Notes: a model not told the origin generated them from the letters alone. A stretch of 8,880 nucleotides of DNA from Rhodospirillales bacterium (GCA_018648445.1 JABGRG010000136.1:1-8880), one strand, 5' to 3'; counted from the stretch's first letter, positions 1-7,281 are shown. Numbers and translations: made by a program.

Positions 1-95
1 GGGGCGTGTCCACGACCGGAACGGCGGTTTTTCTGATCTTTCGGATGTCGTCACGCGCCCCTTCCGATGCGCCGCATCGCTGCGGGACACGCTCC
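1..95. repeat. Long-range inverted repeat with internal palindrome
   Basis: The first 11 bases (GGGGCGTGTCC) are complementary to 85-95 (GGACACGCTCC) at 10 of 11 positions; the single mismatch would be a G-U pair in RNA. Inside lies a perfect 15-base palindrome at 65-79 (CGATGCG, central C, CGCATCG). Together they could fold into a closed RNA structure of about 95 bases, or mark the ends of a small repeat element. The outer arm touches the window edge, so it may extend further. I do not recognise a known RNA family: the conserved SRP RNA core is missing and nothing resembles a tRNA. Confidence 0.3.
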
Positions 96-195
96 TAACC
101 GAAAGGGCAGAAAGACCGTCTCTATGGGTCATTATCCGTGGTCCTTGGTATAAAGCACCGCCGTTCCCCAGAGCAAGGAAAACGGCCACTCGCAA
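1..195. other. Left-edge non-coding or undetermined stretch
   Basis: No confident gene is seen between the window edge and the stop codon of the deacetylase gene. A minus-strand reading frame beginning with ATG at 132-130 stays open to the edge (44 codons, first residues MTHRDGLSALS). It has a possible AAGGA ribosome binding site 9 bases upstream and would lie about 60 bases after the deacetylase stop, so it could be the start of a downstream gene. Its arginine/serine-rich composition does not resemble a family I know. In many alphaproteobacteria the small subunit of exonuclease VII follows this kind of deacetylase gene; this frame does not look like it. The stretch also holds the inverted repeats listed separately. 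Confidence 0.4.
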
Positions 196-1122
196 TCAAA
201 TTCCCATCAATTCGCGCATATGCACGGCGACCCCGGCGGCAAGCGCATCAAGGTCGTATCCACCCTCCAGCGTGGAAACAGCCTTGCCGCTACAAAACTC
301 GTCGGCCACTTTCAAAATTTCGGCGGTAACCCATGCAAAATCTGGCGTTTTCACGCGCAGTTGCGCTAAGGGGTCTCTGGCGTCGGCATCGAAGCCAGCC
401 GAAATCATAATGAAATCGGGCTCAAATGCGCGCAGGGCCGGCAAAATTTTGTCACTATAGGCGCGCCGGAATTCCTCGCTTCCGGAACCCGGAGCCAACG
501 GCACATTGACGATATTGCCAACCCCGGTTTCTGTCTCGTGCCCGGTTCCGGGAAAAGCCGGCATCTGATGGCTGGAGCCGAAGAACAGGCTGGGATCGGA
601 TTCGAACACGGCCTGAGTGCCATTGCCGTGATGGACATCAAAATCGATTGCCGCAACTTTTTTGCAGCCGTGAACCTGCCGCGCGCGCTGCGCCCCGATG
701 GCAATATTATTAAACAGGCAAAACCCCATGGCCTCAGCCGGTTCAGCGTGGTGTCCGGGCGGGCGTACGGAACAAAATGCGTTGCGTGCGCCCCCCTCAA
801 GCACAGCATCGACCGCCGCGCAAGCTGCGCCAACGGCACGTAAAGCCGCTTCCCCCGAGGCCGGTGACATGCCGGTATCGGGACCAAGCAGCGTGTTCCC
901 GGTTTTTGGGGCGCTGGCCAGGATCCGGTCAACATAGTCCGCATCATGGACCCGTTTGATGTCCTCGACGTCACCGATGGGTGCCTCACGCCGATCCAAC
1001 ATGAAATAAGAAGGGCCATCCAACACGCTCATGATGTAGCGAAGCCTATCCGGTTGTTCCGGATGGTCAGGAAAGTTGGTGTGCTCTTGGCAGACAGGAT
1101 GTGAATATAAAATCGTCGACAT
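196..1122 (-). CDS. Histone deacetylase superfamily (class II-like) zinc amidohydrolase
   Basis: The 308-residue protein belongs to the arginase/deacetylase fold family that includes class II histone deacetylases, AcuC and acetylpolyamine amidohydrolases. These zinc enzymes remove acyl groups from lysine side chains or polyamines, and this one should be cytoplasmic because no signal peptide is seen. The full set of family motifs is present: RPPGHHAE with the tandem histidines H124-H125, GFCLFNNIA from 133, DFDVHHGNGT with zinc ligands D162 and H164, the third zinc ligand D245 in SAGFDADARDP, and the transition-state tyrosine Y289 in LEGGYD. The LEGGY form and the overall length are typical of bacterial class II-like members, so the enzyme should be active. 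The ATG at 1122 is chosen because MSTILYSHPVC matches the usual start of these proteins; a GGGA lies about 11 bases upstream. It is transcribed divergently from the RND operon across about 256 bases. The physiological substrate cannot be inferred from sequence. Confidence 0.93.
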   Translation of the reverse strand: MSTILYSHPVCQEHTNFPDHPEQPDRLRYIMSVLDGPSYFMLDRREAPIGDVEDIKRVHDADYVDRILASAPKTGNTLLGPDTGMSPASGEAALRAVGAACAAVDAVLEGGARNAFCSVRPPGHHAEPAEAMGFCLFNNIAIGAQRARQVHGCKKVAAIDFDVHHGNGTQAVFESDPSLFFGSSHQMPAFPGTGHETETGVGNIVNVPLAPGSGSEEFRRAYSDKILPALRAFEPDFIMISAGFDADARDPLAQLRVKTPDFAWVTAEILKVADEFCSGKAVSTLEGGYDLDALAAGVAVHMRELMGI

Positions 1123-1378
1123 AACGCGCAGGTCCCGGAATCGCTTTTTCGTTAAGATTTGGCGGCCACATAATCCATGATACGCGCGCCTGTGACCAGT
1201 GCTGTTTCAAGCCAAACAGTCCATCTTTGCCAAAAATCGAAACCATGCCTTGCAAACCAGCCCGGCGGGACGATTTAGGGATGACGGCTTGTAACACCAA
1301 GGACCATTGACGGTTTCACTTGCCATCACGCCGCTGAAAGCGGAATCTTGGCCGGTATTTCGTTGGGGAGGCCTTGAA
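1123..1378. other. Divergent intergenic region between deacetylase and efflux genes
   Basis: These 256 bases separate two divergently oriented genes and should hold both of their promoters. The frames that run through it lack family resemblance and are probably not genes. One plus-strand frame continuous with the adaptor begins with TTG at 1307, but I reject that start in favour of 1379. A TTGACG at 1307-1312 resembles a -35 box, but no matching -10 box is found 16-18 bases downstream. No clear operator palindrome is seen. Confidence 0.5.
1365..1371 (+). promoter_or_regulatory. Strong ribosome binding site that fixes a TTG start
   Basis: GGGGAGG lies 7 bases before the TTG codon at 1379-1381. 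This is the best Shine-Dalgarno match near the 5' end of the adaptor gene, while the upstream in-frame TTG at 1307 has none. The resulting protein begins directly with a signal peptide, which supports the choice. Confidence 0.7.
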
Positions 1379-2497
1379 TTGAACTCGTTTCGCACCGTTT
1401 CGGTCGTATTCGTTCCAATATCCATTTGCGCAGCCATCTTCATTGGACTGGCTAGCGACGCAACCGCACAGCGCGGTGGCAACACCGAAGTCGTTGTTGA
1501 CGCGGTTCGCATCTCGCCCCTGGAACAAACGGTTCCGGTCATTGGCCGTCTGGTGGCGCAGCAAAACGGCGTCGTTGCCTCGCGTACCAAAGGACCGGTC
1601 GCGGAACTTCTGGTAAATGTCGGCGACCGGGTCGAAAAAGGTTCGCTCATTGTCGTGCTCGCGCGTGAACGGCTTCTCGCCCAGCGCCAGTTGCGCGCCG
1701 CCGAAGTGGCCGAGGAAAAAGCCGCAGTCGGCACGGCGACCGCACAGTACGGCTACGTTTTGCAGGAAATGAAGCGGCTTGAAAACCTGCGCAAATCTGC
1801 CGCTTTCAGTCAGGCGCGTTTTGACGACAAGGCCCAGGAACTGATCAAGGCAAAAAGCGCCATCGCCGAGGCCGAGGCTTCGTTACTGCGGGCCGGGGTC
1901 AATTTGCGGCTTGCCGAAATCGAACTGGGTGATGCTCAAATTCGCGCGCCCTACGCAGGCGTCGTCACCCGCCGCCACACCGAAGTGGGTTCTCATCTGG
2001 GCGTCGGCAATCCCGTGGTAACGCTGCTTGACGATCTGAACCTTGAAATCGAAGCCGATGTCCCGGCGACCCGCGTCGGCGGCCTTGTCGAAGGCGCACT
2101 GGTGTCGTTTCAGCTCGACAACGAAGAACCGCTCCCAGCGGCGGTGCGCGCCGTCGTCCCCGATGAAAACCCGTTGACCCGCACGCGAACCGTTCGCTTC
2201 ACACCTGAATTCGACGGCCATCGCAATCTGGCGAAAAATCAAAGTGTGACCCTGCTACTGCCCATCGGCAAAGCACGTGACGTGGTCAGCGTTCACAAGG
2301 ACGCCGTCGTCGTTCGCAAGGGCCGCAACGTGGTTTTCGTTCTCGAGGATGGCCAGGCCAAAATGCGAAACGTTCGCCTGGGCGAAGGGATCGGTAGTCG
2401 GTTCGAGGTTCTGGGCGGCCTGAAACCGGGTGACATGACAGTCGTTCGCGGCAATGAACGCCTGCGTCCCAACCAGAAAATCACGGCAAGGAAATAA
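1379..2497 (+). CDS. RND efflux periplasmic adaptor (membrane fusion protein, HlyD/AcrA type)
   Basis: This 372-residue protein is the adaptor that links an inner-membrane RND pump to an outer-membrane channel. With the TTG start at 1379 it opens with a signal peptide: a short basic start (MNSFR), a hydrophobic core at about 7-25, and an AxA cleavage site after residue 30 (DATA, then QRGG). No lipobox cysteine sits at the cleavage site, so it is probably a free periplasmic protein. The domains follow the family order: first half of the lipoyl domain (about 64-97, with VGDRVEKG), an alpha-helical hairpin rich in alanine, glutamate and lysine (about 100-182), the second lipoyl half (IRAPYAGVVTRR, 188-199), a beta-barrel domain (about 222-296) and a membrane-proximal domain ending in LKPGD (348-352). 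The permease gene follows after 5 bases. An in-frame TTG at 1307 would add 24 residues in front of the signal peptide and is less likely. The exported substrate is unknown. Confidence 0.92.
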   Translation: MNSFRTVSVVFVPISICAAIFIGLASDATAQRGGNTEVVVDAVRISPLEQTVPVIGRLVAQQNGVVASRTKGPVAELLVNVGDRVEKGSLIVVLARERLLAQRQLRAAEVAEEKAAVGTATAQYGYVLQEMKRLENLRKSAAFSQARFDDKAQELIKAKSAIAEAEASLLRAGVNLRLAEIELGDAQIRAPYAGVVTRRHTEVGSHLGVGNPVVTLLDDLNLEIEADVPATRVGGLVEGALVSFQLDNEEPLPAAVRAVVPDENPLTRTRTVRFTPEFDGHRNLAKNQSVTLLLPIGKARDVVSVHKDAVVVRKGRNVVFVLEDGQAKMRNVRLGEGIGSRFEVLGGLKPGDMTVVRGNERLRPNQKITARK

Positions 2498-2502
2498 CGC
2501 GG

Positions 2503-5500
2503 ATGGACCTGATACGCATCGCCATTGACCGCCCCATTGCCGTTCTTTCGGCAGTTCTCATGTGCGTTCTGTTCGGCCTTGTGGCGCTTCAGGTCATTCC
2601 CATTCAATTGACGCCGGATGTTAATCGACCGGTTATCACCATACGCACAAGCTGGCCCGGCGCGGCGCCGGCCGAAGTTGAACGTGAAATCGTCAACCGT
2701 CAGGAAGACGTGCTGCGCGGCCTTCCCGGTCTGGAGGAAATCCGCAGCACGTCGCGCGACGGTCGCGCCTATGTGACGTTGGAATTCCGCATTGATCAAG
2801 ACATGGACAAGGCGCTTTTGCTGGTCGCCAACCGTCTGGACCGGGTCAGCGGATACCCGCAGGAGGCCGACGAACCGACTTTGGACACGGCGGGAAGCGA
2901 GGACAATCCCATCGCGCGGCTGTCGCTGACCCGCCTGCCCGGCAACGAAAAACCGATGGGAGCCTACGGCGATTTCGTCGAAGACGTCATTCAGGACCGG
3001 ATTGAACGTGTACCCGGCGTTTCCGAAGTCCGCGTGTGGGGCGGAAACGCCCGCGAGATGGTCGTCACCGTTGATCCCGAACGCATGGCGCGGTACGGCC
3101 TGACGGTCCCGCGCGTGGTGGCATCCCTGCGAGCCGCCAGCGCCTCGGTTTCCGCCGGTGACGTCGAGGAAGGCAAGCGGCGCTACGTGGTTCGCACCGA
3201 GGGCGAGTTTACCTCGCCCGAGCAGGTCGAGGCGGTTTTGCTTCGCAGCATCGAAGACCCTGTTACCGGGCAGGTGGCGCGGGTCACGGTGGGCGACATA
3301 TCCCAGGTCGAATTCGGCTTCAAGGAGCGCGCCGCAACCATGCGGCACAAGGGCCGGGCTGGCATCTCGATCTCGGCGGTGCGCGAAACCGGAACCAACG
3401 TGATCGAGATCATGGACGGTATCCACGAGGCGGTTGACGAATTGAATGCGACCTCTCTGCCCGAAGCCGGGCTCAAACTGGAACAAGTCTACGACGAAAC
3501 CATTTATATCGAGTCGGCACTCAGACTGGTTCAGCAAAACATCTGGGTCGGCGGAACCCTGGCCGCGCTGGTCCTGATCATGTTCCTTCGCTCCGGCTCG
3601 GCAACGCTGATCGTGTCCATTGCCATTCCGGTTTCGGTTATCGGTTCGTTCGTAGCCATGGCGGCCATGGGCCGGTCGATCAACGTAATCTCGCTGGCTG
3701 GCTTGGCTTTTGCCGTTGGCATGGTGGTCGACGCCGCCATTGTCGTTCTGGAAAATATCTACCGCTTACGTCAAAAGGGAGTTCCCCCGGCCCGAGCGGC
3801 CTACGAGGGCACGCGCCAGGTATGGGGCGCGGTGATGGTTTCGGCACTGACCACGGTTATGGTTTTCGTCCCGGTTCTCTTGATGAAGCTGGAAGTCGGC
3901 CAGTTGTTCCGTGATATCGCGGTGGCCATCTCGGTCGCCGTCCTGCTTTCGCTGCTCGTCGCCGTTACCGTCATTCCGGCGTTGTCCAACCGCCTGTTCG
4001 CAAAGGCTGTGGCGGGCAAGATCGAACGGCGGCGAATTCCAGGGGTCGACGGACTGGCCAAATGGTTTTACCGAATGATTGTCGCTTTCACCGGCATGGT
4101 CGCCGCCCGCCGTTCGGTTTCACTGGCCGTTGTCGCCATCGTTTGCGGGGCGGCCGCGACCACCACCTATCTGTTTTTGCCGAAGCTGGAATACTTGCCG
4201 GAAGGCAACCGAAACTTCATTTTCGGACTGGCCGTTCCGCCGCCCGGCTACAACCTCAAGACGGCCAATATGATCGCCAATGAGATTGAAGACGAAGTCC
4301 GTCATCAGTGGGCCTCGGAAACGGGACCAGAGTCGGCGCCGGGCGAACCGCCCAAGATCGAGCACTTCTTCTTTATCGCACGCTCGTCGCAAACCTTTGT
4401 GGGTGCGTCATCAATTGATCCCGCGCGCGCTGGCGACCTTGTTCCGATCATTCAAAAGGCCGTCTTCCGCGAACCCGGAACTTTCGGTTTCGTCACCCAG
4501 CCATCCATTTTCGGGCGCGGGTTGGGCAGCGGCAGATCCATCAACCTGAATGTTTCGGGTCCGGACCTCGAGCGCGTCTTGGATGTGGCCCTGGACGCCA
4601 CCGCCATTATCGGCAAGGTGTTGCCCCGCAAAGAGGGAAATCAACTTCGGCCCCGGCCGGGCCTCGAGCTGGGCGCACCCGAGGTGCGCGTTATTCCCGA
4701 TCCGGTCAGGCTGGCCGACAATGGCATTTCGGTGCGCGATCTGGGACTGACGGTAGACACCTTTAACGACGGGTTGCGCGTGTCCGAAATTACGCTGGGC
4801 GGAAAGCGGGTCGACCTGACATTACGCGGACCGCAGCGGCGCATTCTGGAAACCCAGGGAATCAACAACCTTCCGGTGGTGACGCAATCGGGCAAAATCC
4901 TTCCGGTCAGCGAACTGGCCACGGTGGTGGTAACATCGGGGCCGACCGAAATTCGCCATATCGACCGGGAACGCACGGTAACCCTGCAAATTCGTCCGGC
5001 CAAGGGCATCCCATTGGAATCGGCGATGGAAATCGTCGAAAACGAAGTTATCGCCAAATTGCGTGCAGACGGATTGCCGACCGGCGTCGGGCTTCGCATG
5101 TCGGGCACGGCGGACAAACTGACCGTCGCCTGGAACCACATGCGCCTGGATATCGTGATCGCCGTCTTGATCGTTTACCTGGTCATGGCTGTCCTGTTCG
5201 AAAGTTTCGTCTTTCCGTTGATTATTGTGTTGTCGGTACCGCTGGCCACGGCGGGCGGCGTGCTGGGTCTTGCCACGGTCAATCTGTTCGTTCCCCAACG
5301 GCTGGACATGCTGACCTTGCTGGGTTTCATCATTCTCGTTGGCATCGTCGTCAACAACGCCATTTTGCTGGTTCATCAGACTCTTTACCTCGTTCGTAGC
5401 GAGCGCATGAGCATCGAGGATGCAATCGTGGCCGCAACCCGCAACCGGATCAGGCCGATTTTCATGTCAACGCTGACCAGCGTTTGCGGAATGCTGCCGC

Positions 5501-5691
5501 TGGTTCTGTTCCCCGGCGCTGGGTCCGAACTCTATCGCGGGCTGGGTTCGGTGGTGGTCGGCGGTCTGGCCCTGTCAGCCGTGCTGACGCTGGCGATCAT
5601 CCCGCCGTTGCTAACCCTGGTCGCCCGGACGATCGGCGTGCGGACTCGGCAAGCGGTAGACACTTCGGCCGATCCCACACCGGCAGAATAA
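2503..5691 (+). CDS. RND superfamily efflux permease (AcrB/MdtC-like, HAE1-type)
   Basis: At 1062 residues this has the normal length of a proton-driven RND pump that works as an inner-membrane trimer and takes substrate from the periplasm or outer leaflet. Two halves repeat the RND plan: TM1 at about 9-30, a large periplasmic loop to about 340, TM2-TM6 from 347 (TM4 at about 394-419), TM7 at about 539-559, a second large loop, then TM8-TM12 from 884. Typical motifs include TSWPGAAPAEVE in the porter domain and GMVVDAAIVVLEN in TM4. The TM4 motif carries one aspartate (D410) followed by alanine (A411), where AcrB has two aspartates. In TM10, GIVVNNAILLV places N951 where AcrB has its essential lysine. 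The relay therefore differs from AcrB, as in other RND branches. ATG 2503 follows the adaptor stop by 5 bases with an AAGGAA at 2488-2493, so the two genes are co-transcribed. No outer-membrane channel gene is present in the window. Drug, lipid or metabolite substrates all remain possible; a heavy-metal (CzcA-type) role is less likely from the motifs. Confidence 0.94.
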   Translation: MDLIRIAIDRPIAVLSAVLMCVLFGLVALQVIPIQLTPDVNRPVITIRTSWPGAAPAEVEREIVNRQEDVLRGLPGLEEIRSTSRDGRAYVTLEFRIDQDMDKALLLVANRLDRVSGYPQEADEPTLDTAGSEDNPIARLSLTRLPGNEKPMGAYGDFVEDVIQDRIERVPGVSEVRVWGGNAREMVVTVDPERMARYGLTVPRVVASLRAASASVSAGDVEEGKRRYVVRTEGEFTSPEQVEAVLLRSIEDPVTGQVARVTVGDISQVEFGFKERAATMRHKGRAGISISAVRETGTNVIEIMDGIHEAVDELNATSLPEAGLKLEQVYDETIYIESALRLVQQNIWVGGTLAALVLIMFLRSGSATLIVSIAIPVSVIGSFVAMAAMGRSINVISLAGLAFAVGMVVDAAIVVLENIYRLRQKGVPPARAAYEGTRQVWGAVMVSALTTVMVFVPVLLMKLEVGQLFRDIAVAISVAVLLSLLVAVTVIPALSNRLFAKAVAGKIERRRIPGVDGLAKWFYRMIVAFTGMVAARRSVSLAVVAIVCGAAATTTYLFLPKLEYLPEGNRNFIFGLAVPPPGYNLKTANMIANEIEDEVRHQWASETGPESAPGEPPKIEHFFFIARSSQTFVGASSIDPARAGDLVPIIQKAVFREPGTFGFVTQPSIFGRGLGSGRSINLNVSGPDLERVLDVALDATAIIGKVLPRKEGNQLRPRPGLELGAPEVRVIPDPVRLADNGISVRDLGLTVDTFNDGLRVSEITLGGKRVDLTLRGPQRRILETQGINNLPVVTQSGKILPVSELATVVVTSGPTEIRHIDRERTVTLQIRPAKGIPLESAMEIVENEVIAKLRADGLPTGVGLRMSGTADKLTVAWNHMRLDIVIAVLIVYLVMAVLFESFVFPLIIVLSVPLATAGGVLGLATVNLFVPQRLDMLTLLGFIILVGIVVNNAILLVHQTLYLVRSERMSIEDAIVAATRNRIRPIFMSTLTSVCGMLPLVLFPGAGSELYRGLGSVVVGGLALSAVLTLAIIPPLLTLVARTIGVRTRQAVDTSADPTPAE

Positions 5692-5726
5692 GCAGGGCAG
5701 CGGTTGATCTTCGCCCGTTTCTAATA

Positions 5727-5744
5727 TATTTCACTTTCTGAATA
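5727..5744. promoter_or_regulatory. Candidate operator for the ArsR-type repressor
   Basis: TATT and AATA flank a 10-base spacer (5731-5740) in an AT-rich patch about 80 bases before the repressor start. The arms read TATTTC and GAATA, similar to the ATTC/GAAT half-sites reported for SqrR/BigR-type regulators, with slightly different spacing. It lies in the only non-coding gap (5692-5820) upstream of the operon, where autoregulation would act. A TTGATC at 5704-5709 and TATATT at 5725-5730 form a weak promoter with a 15-base spacer that would overlap it. The match is short, so this is a suggestion from position and partial symmetry. Confidence 0.35.
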
Positions 5745-5820
5745 AACTAGACTGGGTGCAGAGGCGCTCGTTTACCCGTGGAAGAGCGGTTGTCTGGCGT
5801 TTAGAAGGTGGGACGAAACG

Positions 5821-6168
5821 ATGGATATGGATCTGCAAACTCTCGAAGAGAATGCCTTGCGGGCCAGCACCTTGCTGAAGGCCATGAGCAATCAGCACAG
5901 ATTGATGATTCTTTGCCAATTGGCCAGCGGTGAAAAACGGGTTGGCGAGTTGGAGGCTTTGATCGGCCTTAGCCAGTCGGCCCTTTCCCAGCACCTTGCA
6001 AGGCTGCGGCGCGACCACCTCGTGCAAACACGCCGTTCGGCCCAAACCATTTACTACTCATTGGTCGGCCCCGAGGCCAGATCGGTGATCGAAACTCTCT
6101 ACGGCCTGTATTGCGGCGTGCTTCCCGCCGAAGCGGAAGAAGAAATCAAGGTTTCCGTCGGCGGCTGA
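5821..6168 (+). CDS. bigR: ArsR-family persulfide-responsive repressor, BigR/SqrR type
   Basis: This 115-residue protein is a small winged-helix dimeric repressor. The fold is visible as KAMSNQHRLMILCQLASGEK (20-39), the recognition region VGELEALIGLSQSALSQHLA (41-60), and the wing QTRRSAQTIYYSL (69-81). Two cysteines, C32 and C98, are 66 residues apart, the spacing of C41 and C107 in Rhodobacter SqrR, where they form a polysulfide bridge on exposure to persulfide and release DNA. The surrounding sequence (RLMILC and LYGLYCG) also fits that group. The metal-binding CxC motif of classical ArsR/SmtB sensors is absent. The ATG at 5821 is preceded by AAGG at 5805-5808 and GGGA at 5810-5813, at suitable distance. 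The next gene encodes the typical target, a persulfide dioxygenase-rhodanese, so this repressor most likely controls itself and that gene. The assignment is strong for the subfamily; the inducer is inferred from the cysteines and context. Confidence 0.9.
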   Translation: MDMDLQTLEENALRASTLLKAMSNQHRLMILCQLASGEKRVGELEALIGLSQSALSQHLARLRRDHLVQTRRSAQTIYYSLVGPEARSVIETLYGLYCGVLPAEAEEEIKVSVGG

Positions 6169-6195
6169 CGCAATCTCCTGGAAAATCACCCCCCG

Positions 6196-6224
6196 CCCCC
6201 CAAATAGAGGCCATTAACCGGGGG
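6196..6224 (+). promoter_or_regulatory. C-run/G-run hairpin next to the blh start codon
   Basis: In the 65-base gap between the repressor and blh, a C run at 6196-6201 can pair with GGGGG at 6220-6224 around an 18-19 base loop. The G run is also the nearest purine-rich candidate for the blh ribosome binding site, 9 bases before ATG 6234. Pairing would hide it and could lower translation of blh relative to the repressor. A second C run at 6189-6194 offers an alternative partner. No T run follows, so it is not a terminator. The function is inferred from base pairing only. Confidence 0.3.
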
Positions 6225-6233
6225 CTCTCGCCG

Positions 6234-7274
6234 ATGATTTTTCGTCAACTGTTCGAACCTGTTTCTTGCACCTACACCTATTTGCTGGCCAGCCGCATCG
6301 GGGGTGAGGCCCTTATCATCGATCCAGTGCTGGAAAAGGTTGAGCGTTATGTCCGGCTTCTGGACGAGCTTGACCTCAAGCTGGTCAAAGCCGTCGATAC
6401 CCACACCCACGCCGACCACATTACGGGTTTGGCGGCATTGCGCGACCTTACGCGGTGCGTCACCGTCATGGGCGACAGGTGCAAGGTGGACGTGGTTTCC
6501 ATGCGGGTGCGCGAAGGCGATACCATCGATATCGAGAGCATCAGCCTGGATGTCCTGGAAACGCCGGGCCACACGGACGACAGCTACAGTTTTTTGTTGC
6601 CGGACCGGATTTTCTCGGGCGATACGCTGCTCATTCGCGGAACCGGGCGAACGGATTTCCAAAACGGCGATCCGGCGGCGTCCTACCATTCGCTGTTCAA
6701 CAAGGTTTTGAAACTGCCTGACGAGATGCTCGTCTTTCCGGCCCATGACTACAAGGGCGACACCTGCAGCACCATCGGCGAAGAGAAGGCCCACAATCCC
6801 CGTCTTCAGGTCGGTTCGGTCGATGAATACGTGGAAATCATGAACAACCTGAACCTGCCCAATCCCAAACAGATGGATGTGGCGGTTCCAGCCAATTTGC
6901 GCATTGGCTACAAGCAGGCCGATCCGGTCATCATTGACGGAACCTTGACGGTCGAGGCCGCCCGCGCCCTATGGCAGCAAACCGACCATATTTTCATTGA
7001 TTTGCGTGAGGATTCCGAACGTCGCCGCGAGGGCGTCATCCCCGGTTCGGTCCATGCGCCGTACATCGGACTGGACCAGTTCATAAAACCGGGCGGCATG
7101 TTGAACGTCATGGCCGAGCAGACCGGAAAAACCATTGTGCTGTATTGTGCCTTTGGCGAACGTTCTGCCATGGCGCTGAAGGAAATGGACAGTACCGGTA
7201 TATACGGGGTGAAACACGTCAGCGGCGGGTTCAAGGCCTGGCGAGCCGAGGGAGCCGACATCGAAGCCCTCTGA
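6234..7274 (+). CDS. blh: Blh: persulfide dioxygenase (ETHE1-like) fused to rhodanese
   Basis: This 346-residue protein joins a metallo-beta-lactamase-fold persulfide dioxygenase (about 1-190) to a rhodanese domain (about 238-346), the architecture of Blh proteins controlled by BigR. The first domain uses mononuclear iron and oxygen to turn glutathione persulfide into sulfite and glutathione; the second transfers sulfane sulfur, for example to thiosulfate or glutathione. The dioxygenase shows THTHADH (H57, H59, D61, H62), ETPGHTDD (H113), SGDTLL (D130) and PAHDY (H171). H57, H113 and D130 correspond to the iron ligands of ETHE1, and the short metal set distinguishes it from true beta-lactamases. 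The rhodanese has the catalytic loop CAFGER with C305 and R310, so both domains should be active. No signal peptide is seen; it is probably cytoplasmic. The start at ATG 6234 is chosen because MIFRQLFEP matches the family start; an upstream in-frame ATG at 6111 would overlap the repressor gene. Together with the repressor it forms a sulfide/persulfide detoxification operon. Confidence 0.93.
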   Translation: MIFRQLFEPVSCTYTYLLASRIGGEALIIDPVLEKVERYVRLLDELDLKLVKAVDTHTHADHITGLAALRDLTRCVTVMGDRCKVDVVSMRVREGDTIDIESISLDVLETPGHTDDSYSFLLPDRIFSGDTLLIRGTGRTDFQNGDPAASYHSLFNKVLKLPDEMLVFPAHDYKGDTCSTIGEEKAHNPRLQVGSVDEYVEIMNNLNLPNPKQMDVAVPANLRIGYKQADPVIIDGTLTVEAARALWQQTDHIFIDLREDSERRREGVIPGSVHAPYIGLDQFIKPGGMLNVMAEQTGKTIVLYCAFGERSAMALKEMDSTGIYGVKHVSGGFKAWRAEGADIEAL

Positions 7275-7281
7275 GCGGTCG

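Noticed and set aside
15..32. Possible intrinsic terminator (ACCG, loop, CGGT, TTTTT)
   Set aside because: The T run is good but the stem has just 4 bp, too weak to call without the gene beyond the edge.
405..1019. A 204-codon minus-strand frame overlapping the deacetylase gene
   Set aside because: It lies in another frame inside a gene with a complete set of family motifs; its translation is rich in Arg, Pro and Ser with no recognisable domain.
1067..1300. A 77-codon minus-strand frame upstream of the deacetylase start
   Set aside because: It overlaps the start of the deacetylase gene in another frame, has no good ribosome binding site and shows no familiar motif.
1307..1335. TTGACG as a -35 box for the efflux operon
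   Set aside because: No -10-like hexamer occurs 16-18 bases downstream.
2293..3537. A 414-codon antisense frame across the adaptor-permease junction
   Set aside because: It is the mirror of high-GC codons in two genes with clear homology; the product has low-complexity His, Arg and Gly-rich sequence and no family resemblance.
5695..5722. Possible terminator after the RND permease (GGGC ... GCCC then GTTTCT)
   Set aside because: The stem is only 4 bp around a long loop, and the T run is short and interrupted.
6234..6800. Beta-lactamase (antibiotic resistance) reading of the metallo-beta-lactamase fold
   Set aside because: The metal-ligand pattern, the absence of a signal peptide, the fused rhodanese and the BigR-type neighbour all indicate a persulfide dioxygenase.
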